From contig JASLDF010000096.1 of NCBI GenBank assembly GCA_030151635.1, positions 1 through 41,301 on the forward strand: a stretch of 41,301 bases of DNA. Direction: 5' to 3'. Numbering within the stretch: the first letter of the stretch is position 1; the number at the start of each line of letters is the position of its first letter. Positions 18,396 through 26,338 of the stretch are shown here, one piece after another. The notes under the pieces were generated by a model. The model was given only the letters and a program-made list of their open reading frames with translations, searched no databases and was not told the DNA's origin. The position numbers and the translations under genes are program-made. This DNA is from Bacteroides sp. GTDB taxonomy: Bacteria; Bacteroidota; Bacteroidia; Bacteroidales; Bacteroidaceae.

Positions 18396-19157
18396 ATGCA
18401 ATATATTTACATATGCTACGCCTTAATTGTAGCATTACCAATCTTTCTTGTACTTACAATCCTAACTGCCACTATTACTATTCTAGGCTGTATGGTTGGT
18501 GATCCGAAATTTTGGGGATATTATCCAGGTAAAATGTGGGCTAAAGCAACATGCACGATACTACTTCTACCAGTTAAAGTTACAGGTAAAGAAAATCTAA
18601 CAAAGAACCAATCATATGTGTTTGTAGCAAATCACCAAGGAGCCTTTGATATATTCCTAATATATGGATACTTGAATAGGAACTTTAAATGGATGATGAA
18701 AAAAGGTTTAAGAAATGTACCCTTTATAGGAAAAGCATGTGAAAGTTCAGGCCATATATTTGTTGAGAGAGCTGGACCACGTAAAATACAAGAAATGATT
18801 AGTAAGACTAGGAAAACCTTAACCAATGGAGTATCCTTAACTGTATTTCCTGAAGGGGCCCGAACGTTTACTGGACATATGGGCTATTTTAAGCGTGGGG
18901 CATTTCAACTAGCAAATGACTTAGAAATGGATGTTGTACCCATAACAATAAATGGTTCCTTTGACACTATGCCAAGAACTACTTTTCTTCCAAAATGGCA
19001 GCGTCTTGAGATTATAGTCCACCCACCTATCAAACACATTGAACAAGGTGCTAGTTATGTAAAACAGACATTAGATTTGGCATATACAACTATTGAATCT
19101 GGATTACCTACCGAGTATCAAGGAATGGTAGTTAATGAAGACCAAGAAGTTTTTTAA
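18396..19157 (+). CDS. plsC: 1-acyl-sn-glycerol-3-phosphate acyltransferase
   Basis: The 253-residue membrane protein has an N-terminal hydrophobic anchor (about 5-35) and the acyltransferase motifs. NHQGAFD (H80 and D85) is the HX4D catalytic pair, and VFPEGART near 150 is the glycerol-phosphate binding block. It acylates lysophosphatidic acid to phosphatidic acid in phospholipid synthesis. It is a single-gene unit, convergent with the 6S RNA and rplT operon. Confidence 0.88.
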   Translation: MQYIYICYALIVALPIFLVLTILTATITILGCMVGDPKFWGYYPGKMWAKATCTILLLPVKVTGKENLTKNQSYVFVANHQGAFDIFLIYGYLNRNFKWMMKKGLRNVPFIGKACESSGHIFVERAGPRKIQEMISKTRKTLTNGVSLTVFPEGARTFTGHMGYFKRGAFQLANDLEMDVVPITINGSFDTMPRTTFLPKWQRLEIIVHPPIKHIEQGASYVKQTLDLAYTTIESGLPTEYQGMVVNEDQEVF

Positions 19158-19166
19158 ACTCCTTAT

Positions 19167-19202
19167 ACAAGAATGGCCATCGATATCGATGGCCATTCTT
19201 GT
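19167..19202. repeat. 36-bp perfect palindrome at a convergent junction
   Basis: The two 18-base arms (first arm ACAAGAATGGCCATCGAT) are exact reverse complements with no spacer. Three further flanking bases on each side pair with one G-T wobble. It lies 9 bases after the plsC-like stop. There is no T-run on either side, so it is an unusual terminator and may act as an RNA 3'-end stabiliser for both convergent units. A second inverted repeat, GTGTAGTT/AACTACAC (19201-19208/19221-19228), directly adjoins it. Confidence 0.85.
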
Positions 19203-19232
19203 GTAGTTAGATATAGTATAAACTACACCGTA

Positions 19233-19467
19233 TAAAACAAGCAAGGCATCCTTAATGGATGCCTTGCGCTATATGAAGCCGCATTGATTGATGCGATGAA
19301 ACTCCGTATGACATGTTTTGAGTGCTCTACCCCTTTGTAATCCATTGTCTCCGAAGAGAACCCTTTCGAGTTATGGCCCGCCATCGAACATAGAAGCTTG
19401 TCTCGGTTTTCTTAGTTACTTGATGAGTTACCCAGTCAAGCAATGCGGCTATTTCTTTCTATTTTCT
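19233..19467 (-). ncRNA. ssrS: 6S RNA (Bacteroidales-1 type)
   Basis: This is a short minus-strand transcription unit with no convincing ORF. It has a complete promoter upstream (TTG at 19503-19501, 20-base spacer, TATATTTG at 19480-19473). Its ends pair: AGCCGCATTG (19450-19441) with CAATGCGGCT (19286-19277). That gives the long closed rod with a central bubble typical of 6S RNA, which binds housekeeping RNA polymerase in stationary phase. Internal hairpins include one with a TTCG loop (GTTCTC-TTCG-GAGAC). A terminator hairpin GCAAGGCATCC/GGATGCCTTGC (19267-19241) and TTGTTTT end it. Position directly downstream of rplT is where I recall the Bacteroidales-1 (6S) family being encoded. The 5' end is predicted about 6 bases after the -7 box. 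Confidence 0.85.
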
Positions 19468-19472
19468 ACAAA

Positions 19473-19503
19473 CAAATATAGTTGCTTTGTATTATATAAA
19501 CAA
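19473..19503 (-). promoter_or_regulatory. Promoter of the 6S RNA gene
   Basis: On the minus strand, TTG (19503-19501), a 20-base spacer and TATATTTG (19480-19473) match both parts of the Bacteroidetes promoter consensus. It begins 31 bases beyond the rplT terminator. Confidence 0.8.
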
Positions 19504-19533
19504 GCATTAAACTATATTGTTTCGGTAAAAGGC

Positions 19534-19567
19534 AAAAAAAATGTCATTCACTAATGAATGACATTTT
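19534..19567 (-). terminator. Terminator of the infC-rpmI-rplT operon
   Basis: A 13-base stem (AAAATGTCATTCA pairing with TGAATGACATTTT) with a 4-base loop is followed on the minus strand by eight T. It ends the ribosomal protein operon just before the 6S RNA promoter. Confidence 0.92.
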
Positions 19568-19586
19568 AATATTTTCAGAGCTTATC

Positions 19587-19937
19587 TTATGCATTTTTTG
19601 CTTTAGCAACGATAGCCTTGAATGCTTCTGGATGATTTACTGCTAAATCAGCAAGAACTTTACGATTGATTTCGATACCTGCTTTATGTAGTCCACCCAT
19701 TAGTTTAGAGTATGATACTCCTTCTAAACGAGCTGCTGCATTAATACGTTGGATCCAAAGAGCACGGAATGTTCTTTTTTTAGCTTTACGGTCACGGTAA
19801 GCATAGGTTAAACCTTTTTCCCATGTGTTTTTCGCTGATGTCCAAACATTTTTTCTTGCACCAAAGTAACCTCTGGTTAGTTTCAAAATTTTCTTTCTTC
19901 TTGCTCTAGAAGCAACATGATTTACTGATCTTGGCAT
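19587..19937 (-). CDS. rplT: Ribosomal protein bL20
   Basis: The 116-residue protein is the full-length L20, needed for early 50S assembly. Its basic N-terminus (MPRSVNHVASRARRKKILKL, then TRGYFGARKN) and the ALWIQRINAAAR block are diagnostic. It is the last gene of infC-rpmI-rplT, with a terminator 20 bases after the stop. Confidence 0.98.
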   Translation of the reverse strand: MPRSVNHVASRARRKKILKLTRGYFGARKNVWTSAKNTWEKGLTYAYRDRKAKKRTFRALWIQRINAAARLEGVSYSKLMGGLHKAGIEINRKVLADLAVNHPEAFKAIVAKAKNA

Positions 19938-20030
19938 AGTTTTTTTTAAATCTTTTGAATGTTAGCGCCGTAGTATATACGGACTTGAAAGGCTAAAATT
20001 CGGTTAATACTTTTAAATGATACTAGTTGC

Positions 20031-20228
20031 TTATTTTAAAGCTAAAAGTTCTAAAATTTGGCTCTTGTTAGTATCGTGTACTAAAGCAGATTTAACCAAA
20101 TTGGCTTTACGTTTTTTGCTTTTTTTAGTCAAAATATGACTGTGAAAAGCATGCTTTCTTTTGATTTTCCCTGTTCCGGTAAGAGTAAATCTCTTTTTTG
20201 AACCGGAATTAGTCTTCATCTTTGGCAT
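20031..20228 (-). CDS. rpmI: Ribosomal protein bL35
   Basis: The 65-residue very basic protein starts MPKMKTNSGSKKRF and contains KRKHAFHSHILTKKSKKRK, the L35 signature. It lies between infC and rplT in the usual order. Confidence 0.97.
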   Translation of the reverse strand: MPKMKTNSGSKKRFTLTGTGKIKRKHAFHSHILTKKSKKRKANLVKSALVHDTNKSQILELLALK

Positions 20229-20299
20229 TTTGTTTTATTTTTAATTATTAATAGACATGGTAGCGCACTATAGCCAAGGCGTTACGCATAGATCTTTTT

Positions 20300-20824
20300 T
20301 TATTTTTTCTTTGGAGAAAGAATGATAGTCATTCTCTTACCTTCTAAAACTGGAAGTTTATCCACTTTTGCATATTCTTCCAAATCATTCGCAAAGCGCA
20401 ATAATAACACTTCACCTTGCTCTTTAAAAACAATAGAACGACCTTTAAAGAACACAAAAGCTTTCACTTTATCCCCACCTTGCAAGAAACTTACAGCGTG
20501 TTTTAATTTAAAGTTATAATCATGATCATCAGTTTGTGGACCAAATCTAATTTCTTTGATTGTTACATTAACTTGTTTAGCTTTCTGCTCCTTTTGACGT
20601 TTCTTTTGTTGATAAATAAATTTAGAAAAGTCAATAATACGACAAACCGGAGGTTTGGCATTTGGGGAAATCTCAACAAGATCAAGACTGTGCTCTTCTG
20701 CAAGCTTTAAAGCTTCAGCTAATGTATACACGTTAGCCTCGATATCATCACCAACAATACGAACCTCTCGTGCACGTATCTGTTTATTAGTTCTATACTG
20801 ATCTTTCAGACTGTCTTTTTTCAT
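20300..20824 (-). CDS. infC: Translation initiation factor IF-3
   Basis: From the ATG at 20824 the protein has 174 residues and begins MKKDSLKDQYRTNKQIRARE, matching the IF-3 N-terminus in Bacteroidales; a purine-rich GGAAG lies ahead of it. The frame also opens at a TTG at 20866, which would add 14 atypical residues; I reject that start but note that infC can use rare starts. The N-domain, a lysine-rich linker (QQKKRQKEQKAKQ) and the C-domain (IKEIRFGPQTDDHDYNFK) are present. IF-3 keeps 30S subunits free and proofreads the initiator codon. A promoter sits on the thrS stop, so infC need not depend on thrS transcription. Confidence 0.95.
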   Translation of the reverse strand: MKKDSLKDQYRTNKQIRAREVRIVGDDIEANVYTLAEALKLAEEHSLDLVEISPNAKPPVCRIIDFSKFIYQQKKRQKEQKAKQVNVTIKEIRFGPQTDDHDYNFKLKHAVSFLQGGDKVKAFVFFKGRSIVFKEQGEVLLLRFANDLEEYAKVDKLPVLEGKRMTIILSPKKK

Positions 20825-20945
20825 ATAAGAATTTCTTCCTTTGTTATTCTTGTTTATTATTCCCAAATTAATTATTCCTTTTCTTTAATTTAGCAAAGCC
20901 ATCTCTTAGAACATCAGACGATGTTAAGCTCCACTTTTCGAAGTG

Positions 20946-20953
20946 CAAAGTTA
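20946..20953 (-). promoter_or_regulatory. infC promoter overlapping the thrS stop codon
   Basis: On the minus strand TAACTTTG fits TAnnTTTG, and its first three bases are the thrS stop TAA. A TTC sits about 20 bases upstream in place of the -33 TTG. The predicted infC leader is roughly 115 bases and contains the hairpin AACATC-GTCT-GATGTT (20910-20925). Confidence 0.55.
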
Positions 20954-22894
20954 ATACTTATTTATCATATTTTGAACTTCTTCGTTCAGTTTTTTAGCAA
21001 ATTCGGCTATTTTTACAGTACCTTGATCGCCTTCTCCTTGTTTACGAACAGAAACTTCTCCATTTTCAGCCTCTTTTTCACCAACTACAAGCATATAAGG
21101 TACACGTTTTAATTCGTTATCACGAATCTTACGACCAATTTTCTCATTACGATCATCTACATTAGCACGAATATCAAGCATATCAAGTTGCTTCTTCACT
21201 TCCATAGCATAATCATTAAAACGTTCACTAATCGGAAGGATAGACACTTGATCTGGAGCTAACCACAATGGGAATTTTCCAGCTGTATGCTCAATTAACA
21301 CAGCGACAAAGCGTTCCATTGAACCAAATGGAGCACGGTGTATCATCACAGGTCTATGTTTTTTATTATCTTCGCCTGTATATTCAAGAGCGAAACGTTC
21401 TGGTAAGTTATAGTCAACTTGGATAGTACCTAGTTGCCATTTACGACCTAGAGCATCACGAACCATGAAGTCTAATTTCGGACCATAGAAAGCAGCTTCA
21501 CCATATTCCACTTTTGCTTTCAATCCTTTTTCTTTACAAGCATCAATAATAGATTGTTCTGCTTTTTCCCAATTTTCGTCGCTACCAATATACTTATCAC
21601 GATTTACTTTATCTCTTAAAGAAATTTGTGCCTCGAAATTTTCAAAATTTAAAGCCTTAAAAATAATGAAGATAATATCCATTACATTCAAGAACTCCTC
21701 TTTCACTTGGTCAGGACGACAGAAGATATGTGCGTCATCTTGAGTAAAACCACGCACACGTGTCAAACCATGAAGCTCACCACTTTGCTCGTAACGATAC
21801 ACAGTACCAAACTCTGCAATACGCAATGGTAATTCTCTATATGAACGAGGTGACCATTTGAATATTTCACAGTGATGAGGACAGTTCATTGGTTTTAGCA
21901 AGTACTCTTCATCCTCTTCAGGAGTATGTATAGGCTGGAAAGAGTCTTTACCATATTTAGCATAGTGACCAGAAGTAATATACAACAATTTATTTCCAAT
22001 ATGTGGTGTCATAACTTGTTGGTAACCGAAGCGTTTTTGAATTTTCTTCAAGAAATCTTCTAGATTTAAACGTAGTAATGTCCCTTTAGGTAACCACATT
22101 GGCAACCCCTTACCCACAGTATCCGAGAACATAAATAATTCCATTTCTTTACCTATTTTTCGGTGGTCACGTTTTTTCGCTTCCTCCATCATTTCTAGGT
22201 ATTCTGTAAGCATTTTTTGTTTTGGAAATGTGATACCATATATACGAGTCAACATTTTTTTGTCTTCTTGACCTCTCCAATAAGCACCTGCAACAGATGT
22301 TAGTTTAATAGCTTTAATTGAAGCAGTAGATGACAAGTGAGGACCTCTACATAAATCGGTAAAATCACCCAAAGTATAAGTAGTAATATGACCATCTTCA
22401 AGTTCTTCAATAAGTTCACATTTATATGTTTGACCTTGAGAACCAAAACTATGGATTGCGTCAGCTTTGCTAATATCCTTTCTAACAACAGCATCTTTAT
22501 TAGATGCGAACTCTTTCATCTTAGCCTCAATAGCAGCAAGATCAGATTCTTTGATTGTTGCCGTTCCAGGATCTACATCATAATAGAATCCTTGCTCGAT
22601 AGCTGGACCTATACCAAATTGAATACCTGGATATAAAGCTTGTAAAGCTTCAGCAAGAAGGTGAGCACTAGTATGCCAGAAAGCATGCTTACCTTCTTCA
22701 TCATCCCATTTGTAAAGTACAACTTCAGCATCTTCTACGATAGGACGACTCAAATCATACGTTTCTCCATTCACACCACAAGCTAAAACATCTTTAGCAA
22801 GACGAGGACTAATACTCTCTGCAATTTGCAGACCAGTTATACCCTTATCGTATTCACGAACAGAGCCATCGGGGAATGTAATTTTAATCATCAT
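20951..22894 (-). CDS. thrS: Threonyl-tRNA synthetase
   Basis: The 647-residue protein has all domains. A TGS domain (ITFPDGSVREYDKG) comes first. The editing domain has HTSAHLLAEALQ and CRGPHLSST. The class II catalytic core has zinc ligands in MNCPHHCEIF, in TQDDAHIFC and in MIHRAPFGSMERF. An anticodon-binding domain ends it. It charges tRNA-Thr. The start could be either of two adjacent ATG codons. A promoter is visible upstream. Confidence 0.98.
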   Translation of the reverse strand: MMIKITFPDGSVREYDKGITGLQIAESISPRLAKDVLACGVNGETYDLSRPIVEDAEVVLYKWDDEEGKHAFWHTSAHLLAEALQALYPGIQFGIGPAIEQGFYYDVDPGTATIKESDLAAIEAKMKEFASNKDAVVRKDISKADAIHSFGSQGQTYKCELIEELEDGHITTYTLGDFTDLCRGPHLSSTASIKAIKLTSVAGAYWRGQEDKKMLTRIYGITFPKQKMLTEYLEMMEEAKKRDHRKIGKEMELFMFSDTVGKGLPMWLPKGTLLRLNLEDFLKKIQKRFGYQQVMTPHIGNKLLYITSGHYAKYGKDSFQPIHTPEEDEEYLLKPMNCPHHCEIFKWSPRSYRELPLRIAEFGTVYRYEQSGELHGLTRVRGFTQDDAHIFCRPDQVKEEFLNVMDIIFIIFKALNFENFEAQISLRDKVNRDKYIGSDENWEKAEQSIIDACKEKGLKAKVEYGEAAFYGPKLDFMVRDALGRKWQLGTIQVDYNLPERFALEYTGEDNKKHRPVMIHRAPFGSMERFVAVLIEHTAGKFPLWLAPDQVSILPISERFNDYAMEVKKQLDMLDIRANVDDRNEKIGRKIRDNELKRVPYMLVVGEKEAENGEVSVRKQGEGDQGTVKIAEFAKKLNEEVQNMINKY

Positions 22895-22931
22895 GTTATA
22901 TTATTACCTTTTACTTAATTTACTAAAAATA

Positions 22932-22939
22932 CAAATTTA
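22932..22939 (-). promoter_or_regulatory. -7 element of the thrS promoter
   Basis: On the minus strand TAAATTTG matches TAnnTTTG, about 38 bases ahead of the thrS ATG. No convincing -33 TTG is seen. Confidence 0.5.
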
Positions 22940-22979
22940 AAGAATCTATTCTAAAATTAGACTTTTTATTTGAAAATAA

Positions 22980-24974
22980 TCATTTAGATTTTTCTCTAAA
23001 TCTTTTTATAATGTTATAAGCCTCAACAACACCCAATTCACCAGCTTTACTTAAATCGGAAACTCCATTATCATTATCACCTAAAAACACATATATCAAG
23101 CCTCTATTAAAATAAGCTTCCGCAAAGCTAGGATCATTAGATATTGCTTTTGAATAATTATCAATAGCAGCCGTATAATCCTTTAATTCAAAAGATAAAC
23201 GGGCTTTGTTGAAATAAGCAAAAACAAAGTTAGGAGCAATTGAAATCACCTCGTCCAAATCTCTAAATACATACTCATACTCAAGGGTAGCCGCTCTACG
23301 TCTTGATGGAATATTTACATTACCTTGAACAACATCTACCGACTTATCGTATTCAATTTGGCGAAGACGTGCTAAAGACCTCATAAAATAAGCTGGGAAA
23401 AATTGAGGATCTAAACGAACAGCTTCTGTGAAATCTTTAATGGAATTCTCGACATCTTGTACAAGTAAGAAATCCAATCCTCTAGCAAACCAATAATTCA
23501 CATCATTAGGATTAGATGATATATTCAATGTATGGACATCAATAAGAGCGAAATATTTATTTACCTCATTAAGTGTTAATGCCTTATCACGATTAGTGAT
23601 TAACAGTTGATCTGGAAGAACTTTCAAATTGTTTAAGTCATCAATAAACTTGTGGTTATTAATGGTTCTTCTTATTTCACTATCTTTTTCAAGATAACTT
23701 AACGTAAAATAAGGCTCTGATTTAACAACAATCTTTTTATTTTGAACCTTACCGCGATACTCACTAGTATAGCTTTGACCTATATCATTCTTATCTGCGA
23801 CAACCAATCGTCGATAGTTTTGCATGTTCTTATCTGATCGTCTTCGTGTTTCCTCAACTTTATTTTTATCTTTAGTTGATTGATTATTCGATTTATCCAA
23901 CTGCATTTTAATCAATGTCAATTCATCTTCTTCTGCACCTACTATATCTCCTTTGCGTTTGCGAACATCGTAACGCAACTGATAGCCTGGATAAAAACCA
24001 GGAAAGACAGACAATACTTTAGTAAAATCAGCTTCTGCACCGTTAAGATCACCGGTTCTGTTCCTCAGCATGCCTCGATTAAAAGTAGCCATCATGTTAT
24101 CAGGGTCAATCTCAAGTACAAAATCAAAATCTTCCAACGAACGGTTATAATCACCTACTTGAGCTCTTAACAAACCTCTATTGTAATGACCAAAAAAGTT
24201 GTTTGGATCTACGTTCAATGCTAGATCATAATCACTCATCGCACCACGCAAATTAGTCTGATGGTAACGAGCTAAAGCTCTATTAATGAAATGCTCTGGA
24301 TCTTTACCACTTAAATAAATGGCTTCACTCAAATCTTTTTCAGCCTCAGGATACTTTTTTGTCATCAAGTTAAGCATACCTCGAGCACTCCAAATATTGG
24401 CATCAAACTTATCAATTTCTAAAGCCGTATTAATACGATTTACAGCAGTAATAGTATCTTTTTTCCGCATAGCAACATCACCTTGAATCAAATACGCCAT
24501 CGTGTATTTCGGGGCTACTGAGTTTAAACGATCTAATACTTGTTCTGCCTCGTCATAGCGCTCTTTATTGACAAAACTTAAAGACAAATTATTAAGTGCA
24601 CCGATATCTTCAGGAGCGTATGATAATATCTTTTTATAATCTTCAATTGCTCCATCATAATTATCTAAGTGAATGCGAGTTAACCCTCTTACTTGGTAGG
24701 CACCAACAAAATAAGGATTTCGTCTAATAACTTCATTACAGTCATCTTCTGCACCCATATAATCTTCTAAATTCAGTTTAGCTAGTGAACGATAAAAGTA
24801 AGGTAAATGCAAATATGGTTTAGCATTAATCACTTTGTTAAAATATTGAATGGCCAAGACATAATCTTCGTATTCCAACGCAAACCGTCCTACCAACATT
24901 ACTCTATCGGTATTAATCTGCCCAAATAAAAGCGTGGGCAGCAACAATAACAAAGTCAATATTTTTTTTCTCAT
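22980..24974 (-). CDS. Secreted tetratricopeptide-repeat protein
   Basis: The 664-residue protein has a signal peptide (MRKKILTLLLLLPTLLFGQ) and then about ten TPR units up to residue 350 (for example AIQYFNKVINAKPYLHLPYF, GAIEDYKKILSYAPED and SLEDFDFVLEIDPDN). A charged central region (about 355-470) follows, and a second TPR block to the C-terminus. It is probably a periplasmic or outer-membrane-associated protein-interaction scaffold. Its place between def and thrS is conserved in Bacteroidales. Specific partners are unknown. It has its own promoter and lies upstream of the thrS promoter. Confidence 0.88.
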   Translation of the reverse strand: MRKKILTLLLLLPTLLFGQINTDRVMLVGRFALEYEDYVLAIQYFNKVINAKPYLHLPYFYRSLAKLNLEDYMGAEDDCNEVIRRNPYFVGAYQVRGLTRIHLDNYDGAIEDYKKILSYAPEDIGALNNLSLSFVNKERYDEAEQVLDRLNSVAPKYTMAYLIQGDVAMRKKDTITAVNRINTALEIDKFDANIWSARGMLNLMTKKYPEAEKDLSEAIYLSGKDPEHFINRALARYHQTNLRGAMSDYDLALNVDPNNFFGHYNRGLLRAQVGDYNRSLEDFDFVLEIDPDNMMATFNRGMLRNRTGDLNGAEADFTKVLSVFPGFYPGYQLRYDVRKRKGDIVGAEEDELTLIKMQLDKSNNQSTKDKNKVEETRRRSDKNMQNYRRLVVADKNDIGQSYTSEYRGKVQNKKIVVKSEPYFTLSYLEKDSEIRRTINNHKFIDDLNNLKVLPDQLLITNRDKALTLNEVNKYFALIDVHTLNISSNPNDVNYWFARGLDFLLVQDVENSIKDFTEAVRLDPQFFPAYFMRSLARLRQIEYDKSVDVVQGNVNIPSRRRAATLEYEYVFRDLDEVISIAPNFVFAYFNKARLSFELKDYTAAIDNYSKAISNDPSFAEAYFNRGLIYVFLGDNDNGVSDLSKAGELGVVEAYNIIKRFREKSK

Positions 24975-25010
24975 AATAATCTAAATGGTTCTATTTATTA
25001 TAGTTCTGAG

Positions 25011-25018
25011 CAAATGTA
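25011..25018 (-). promoter_or_regulatory. -7 element of the TPR gene
   Basis: On the minus strand TACATTTG matches TAnnTTTG, 36 bases ahead of the ATG at 24974. It follows the def terminator, so the TPR gene is a separate unit. Confidence 0.6.
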
Positions 25019-25123
25019 ACAAAACTTAGTATCTAAAAATTATTTCACTATTGCTTTTTTATTTTATTAGCTTGCTCTTAAGCTTAAATATGTATTGCAA
25101 GCATAGATATACCTAAACCATAC

Positions 25124-25155
25124 AAAAAGGGATAGCTAGCAAGCTAACCATCCCT
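25124..25155 (-). terminator. Terminator of ruvX-def
   Basis: On the minus strand the stem begins GGGATGGTTAG and closes with CTAGCTATCCC (two G-U pairs in RNA). It is followed by TTTTT. It lies 28 bases after the def stop. Confidence 0.8.
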
Positions 25156-25183
25156 CAAATTACATTATATCAAACGCCTAAGG

Positions 25184-25741
25184 TTATTTACCTACACTTT
25201 TAATTTTATAGTGTGTACGAGCTGTACCCTTTACCATTTTATTCAATTTAGATCGAACCATCTGCTTTCTTAAAGGAGAAATATGATCTACAAACATAAT
25301 ACCATCAAGGTGATCAAATTCGTGTTGCATTACACGAGCCAAATAACCTTCAACTTTCTCTTCATGTTCAACAAAGTTTTCATCCATGTACTTTACATAG
25401 ACAATATCAGGACGGGTAACATCTTCTCCAATTCCTGGAAGACTTAAACACCCCTCACCCATTGTTATATCATCACCATCAACTTCTACAATATAAGGAT
25501 TAATAAATGTTTTTTGGTAATCAGCTAATTCTGGAAAGTCCTCACCCAATGGTGTTAAATCCATAACAACTAAGCGAATAGGTAGCCCTATTTGTGGTGC
25601 TGCTAAACCAATACCATCAGCATGGTGCATGGTTTCACGCATATTTTGAATCAACTCACTCAAATTTGGGTAATCAGGAGTAATATCTTTAGCAACCTCT
25701 CTTAAAACGGGTTGTCCGTATACATAAACTGGTAATATCAT
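25184..25741 (-). CDS. def: Peptide deformylase
   Basis: The 185-residue enzyme removes the formyl group from nascent proteins. All three motifs are present: GIGLAAPQIG at 43-52, EGCLS at 96-100 (metal ligand C98), and HEFDH at 140-144 (H140, catalytic E141, H144). It lies 22 bases after ruvX and ends at a terminator. Confidence 0.97.
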   Translation of the reverse strand: MILPVYVYGQPVLREVAKDITPDYPNLSELIQNMRETMHHADGIGLAAPQIGLPIRLVVMDLTPLGEDFPELADYQKTFINPYIVEVDGDDITMGEGCLSLPGIGEDVTRPDIVYVKYMDENFVEHEEKVEGYLARVMQHEFDHLDGIMFVDHISPLRKQMVRSKLNKMVKGTARTHYKIKSVGK

Positions 25742-25763
25742 ATCTTAATTAATAACTTTTGTA

Positions 25764-26183
25764 TTAGTATAAACGTTTATTCTCCATATATGTTTGCAGA
25801 ATTATAGTTGCACTAACCTCATCCACTAAAGCTTTATTCTGTCTAGCCTTTTTTTTAAGCCCTGCTTCTAGAATAGTACGTTGCGCTAATACCGATGTAA
25901 ATCGCTCATCGACAAACTCAATTGGAGTATTTGGAAAAAGCTTACGGTAACGATTCATAAATGGTGTTATATATTGCATACTTTCAGAAGGTGAGTTGTC
26001 CATTTGCTTTGGCAAGCCAATAACAACACGCTCCACCTCTTCAGTTGCAAAGTAATTCGTCAAAAAGTCGACCAATGTATGCGTAGGAACTGTAGTTAAT
26101 CCATTTGCAATGATTTGCATCGGATCTGTCACAGCAATTCCCGTACGCTTTCTACCGTAATCTATAGCTAATATTCTACTCAT
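25764..26183 (-). CDS. ruvX: RuvX/YqgF-type Holliday junction resolvase-like protein
   Basis: The 139-residue RNase H-fold protein begins MSRILAIDYGRKRTGIAV. It has VVIGLPKQMDNSPS, FVDERFTS and the final acidic residue region VDEVSATIILQ. Family members are linked to pre-16S rRNA 5'-end maturation. An in-frame TTG four codons upstream is rejected: the ATG at 26183 matches the family start, and the TTG lies inside the -7 promoter box. Operon with def. Confidence 0.92.
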   Translation of the reverse strand: MSRILAIDYGRKRTGIAVTDPMQIIANGLTTVPTHTLVDFLTNYFATEEVERVVIGLPKQMDNSPSESMQYITPFMNRYRKLFPNTPIEFVDERFTSVLAQRTILEAGLKKKARQNKALVDEVSATIILQTYMENKRLY

Positions 26184-26192
26184 ATAAGGGTG

Positions 26193-26200
26193 CAAAAGTA
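26193..26200 (-). promoter_or_regulatory. -7 element of ruvX-def, close to the start codon
   Basis: On the minus strand TACTTTTG fits TAnnTTTG and ends 9 bases before the ruvX ATG. The predicted transcript leader is only a few bases, so the mRNA may be leaderless or nearly so. Confidence 0.5.
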
Positions 26201-26270
26201 CAACTAATAGTTTGATTTCACTTTATACAAGTATCAAAAGTTGTTTATTTTAAGTCTTTAGTATATACAA

Positions 26271-26315
26271 TTAAGAAGCCTAAACGTATATATAACATAC
26301 AATTAGGCTTCTTAA
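26271..26315. terminator. Inverted repeat after the nan operon
   Basis: Two exact 13-base arms (TTAAGAAGCCTAA and TTAGGCTTCTTAA) surround a 19-base AT-rich loop, 24 bases after the nanQ stop. The T-rich tail is weak. It probably marks the 3' end of the nan operon ahead of ruvX. Confidence 0.65.
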
Positions 26316-26338
26316 CAATACTTTATAAGATGTTTCTT

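Noticed and set aside
19318..19554. Plus-strand ORF of 78 residues between the plsC-like gene and rplT
   Set aside because: It runs antisense to the 6S RNA gene and its promoter, has no recognisable protein features, and its 3' part crosses the rplT terminator.
20825..20866. TTG start for infC giving 14 additional residues
   Set aside because: The ATG at 20824 matches the IF-3 family start and is preceded by a GGAAG sequence; the extension is unlike IF-3.
23880..24170. 96-residue plus-strand ORF inside the TPR gene
   Set aside because: It is a shadow of the repeated TPR coding sequence on the other strand and has no independent start signals.
23000..24900. Possible CRISPR or tandem DNA repeat in the TPR gene
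   Set aside because: Repetition is at protein level only (about 34-residue TPR units); the DNA units are not identical and there are no spacers.
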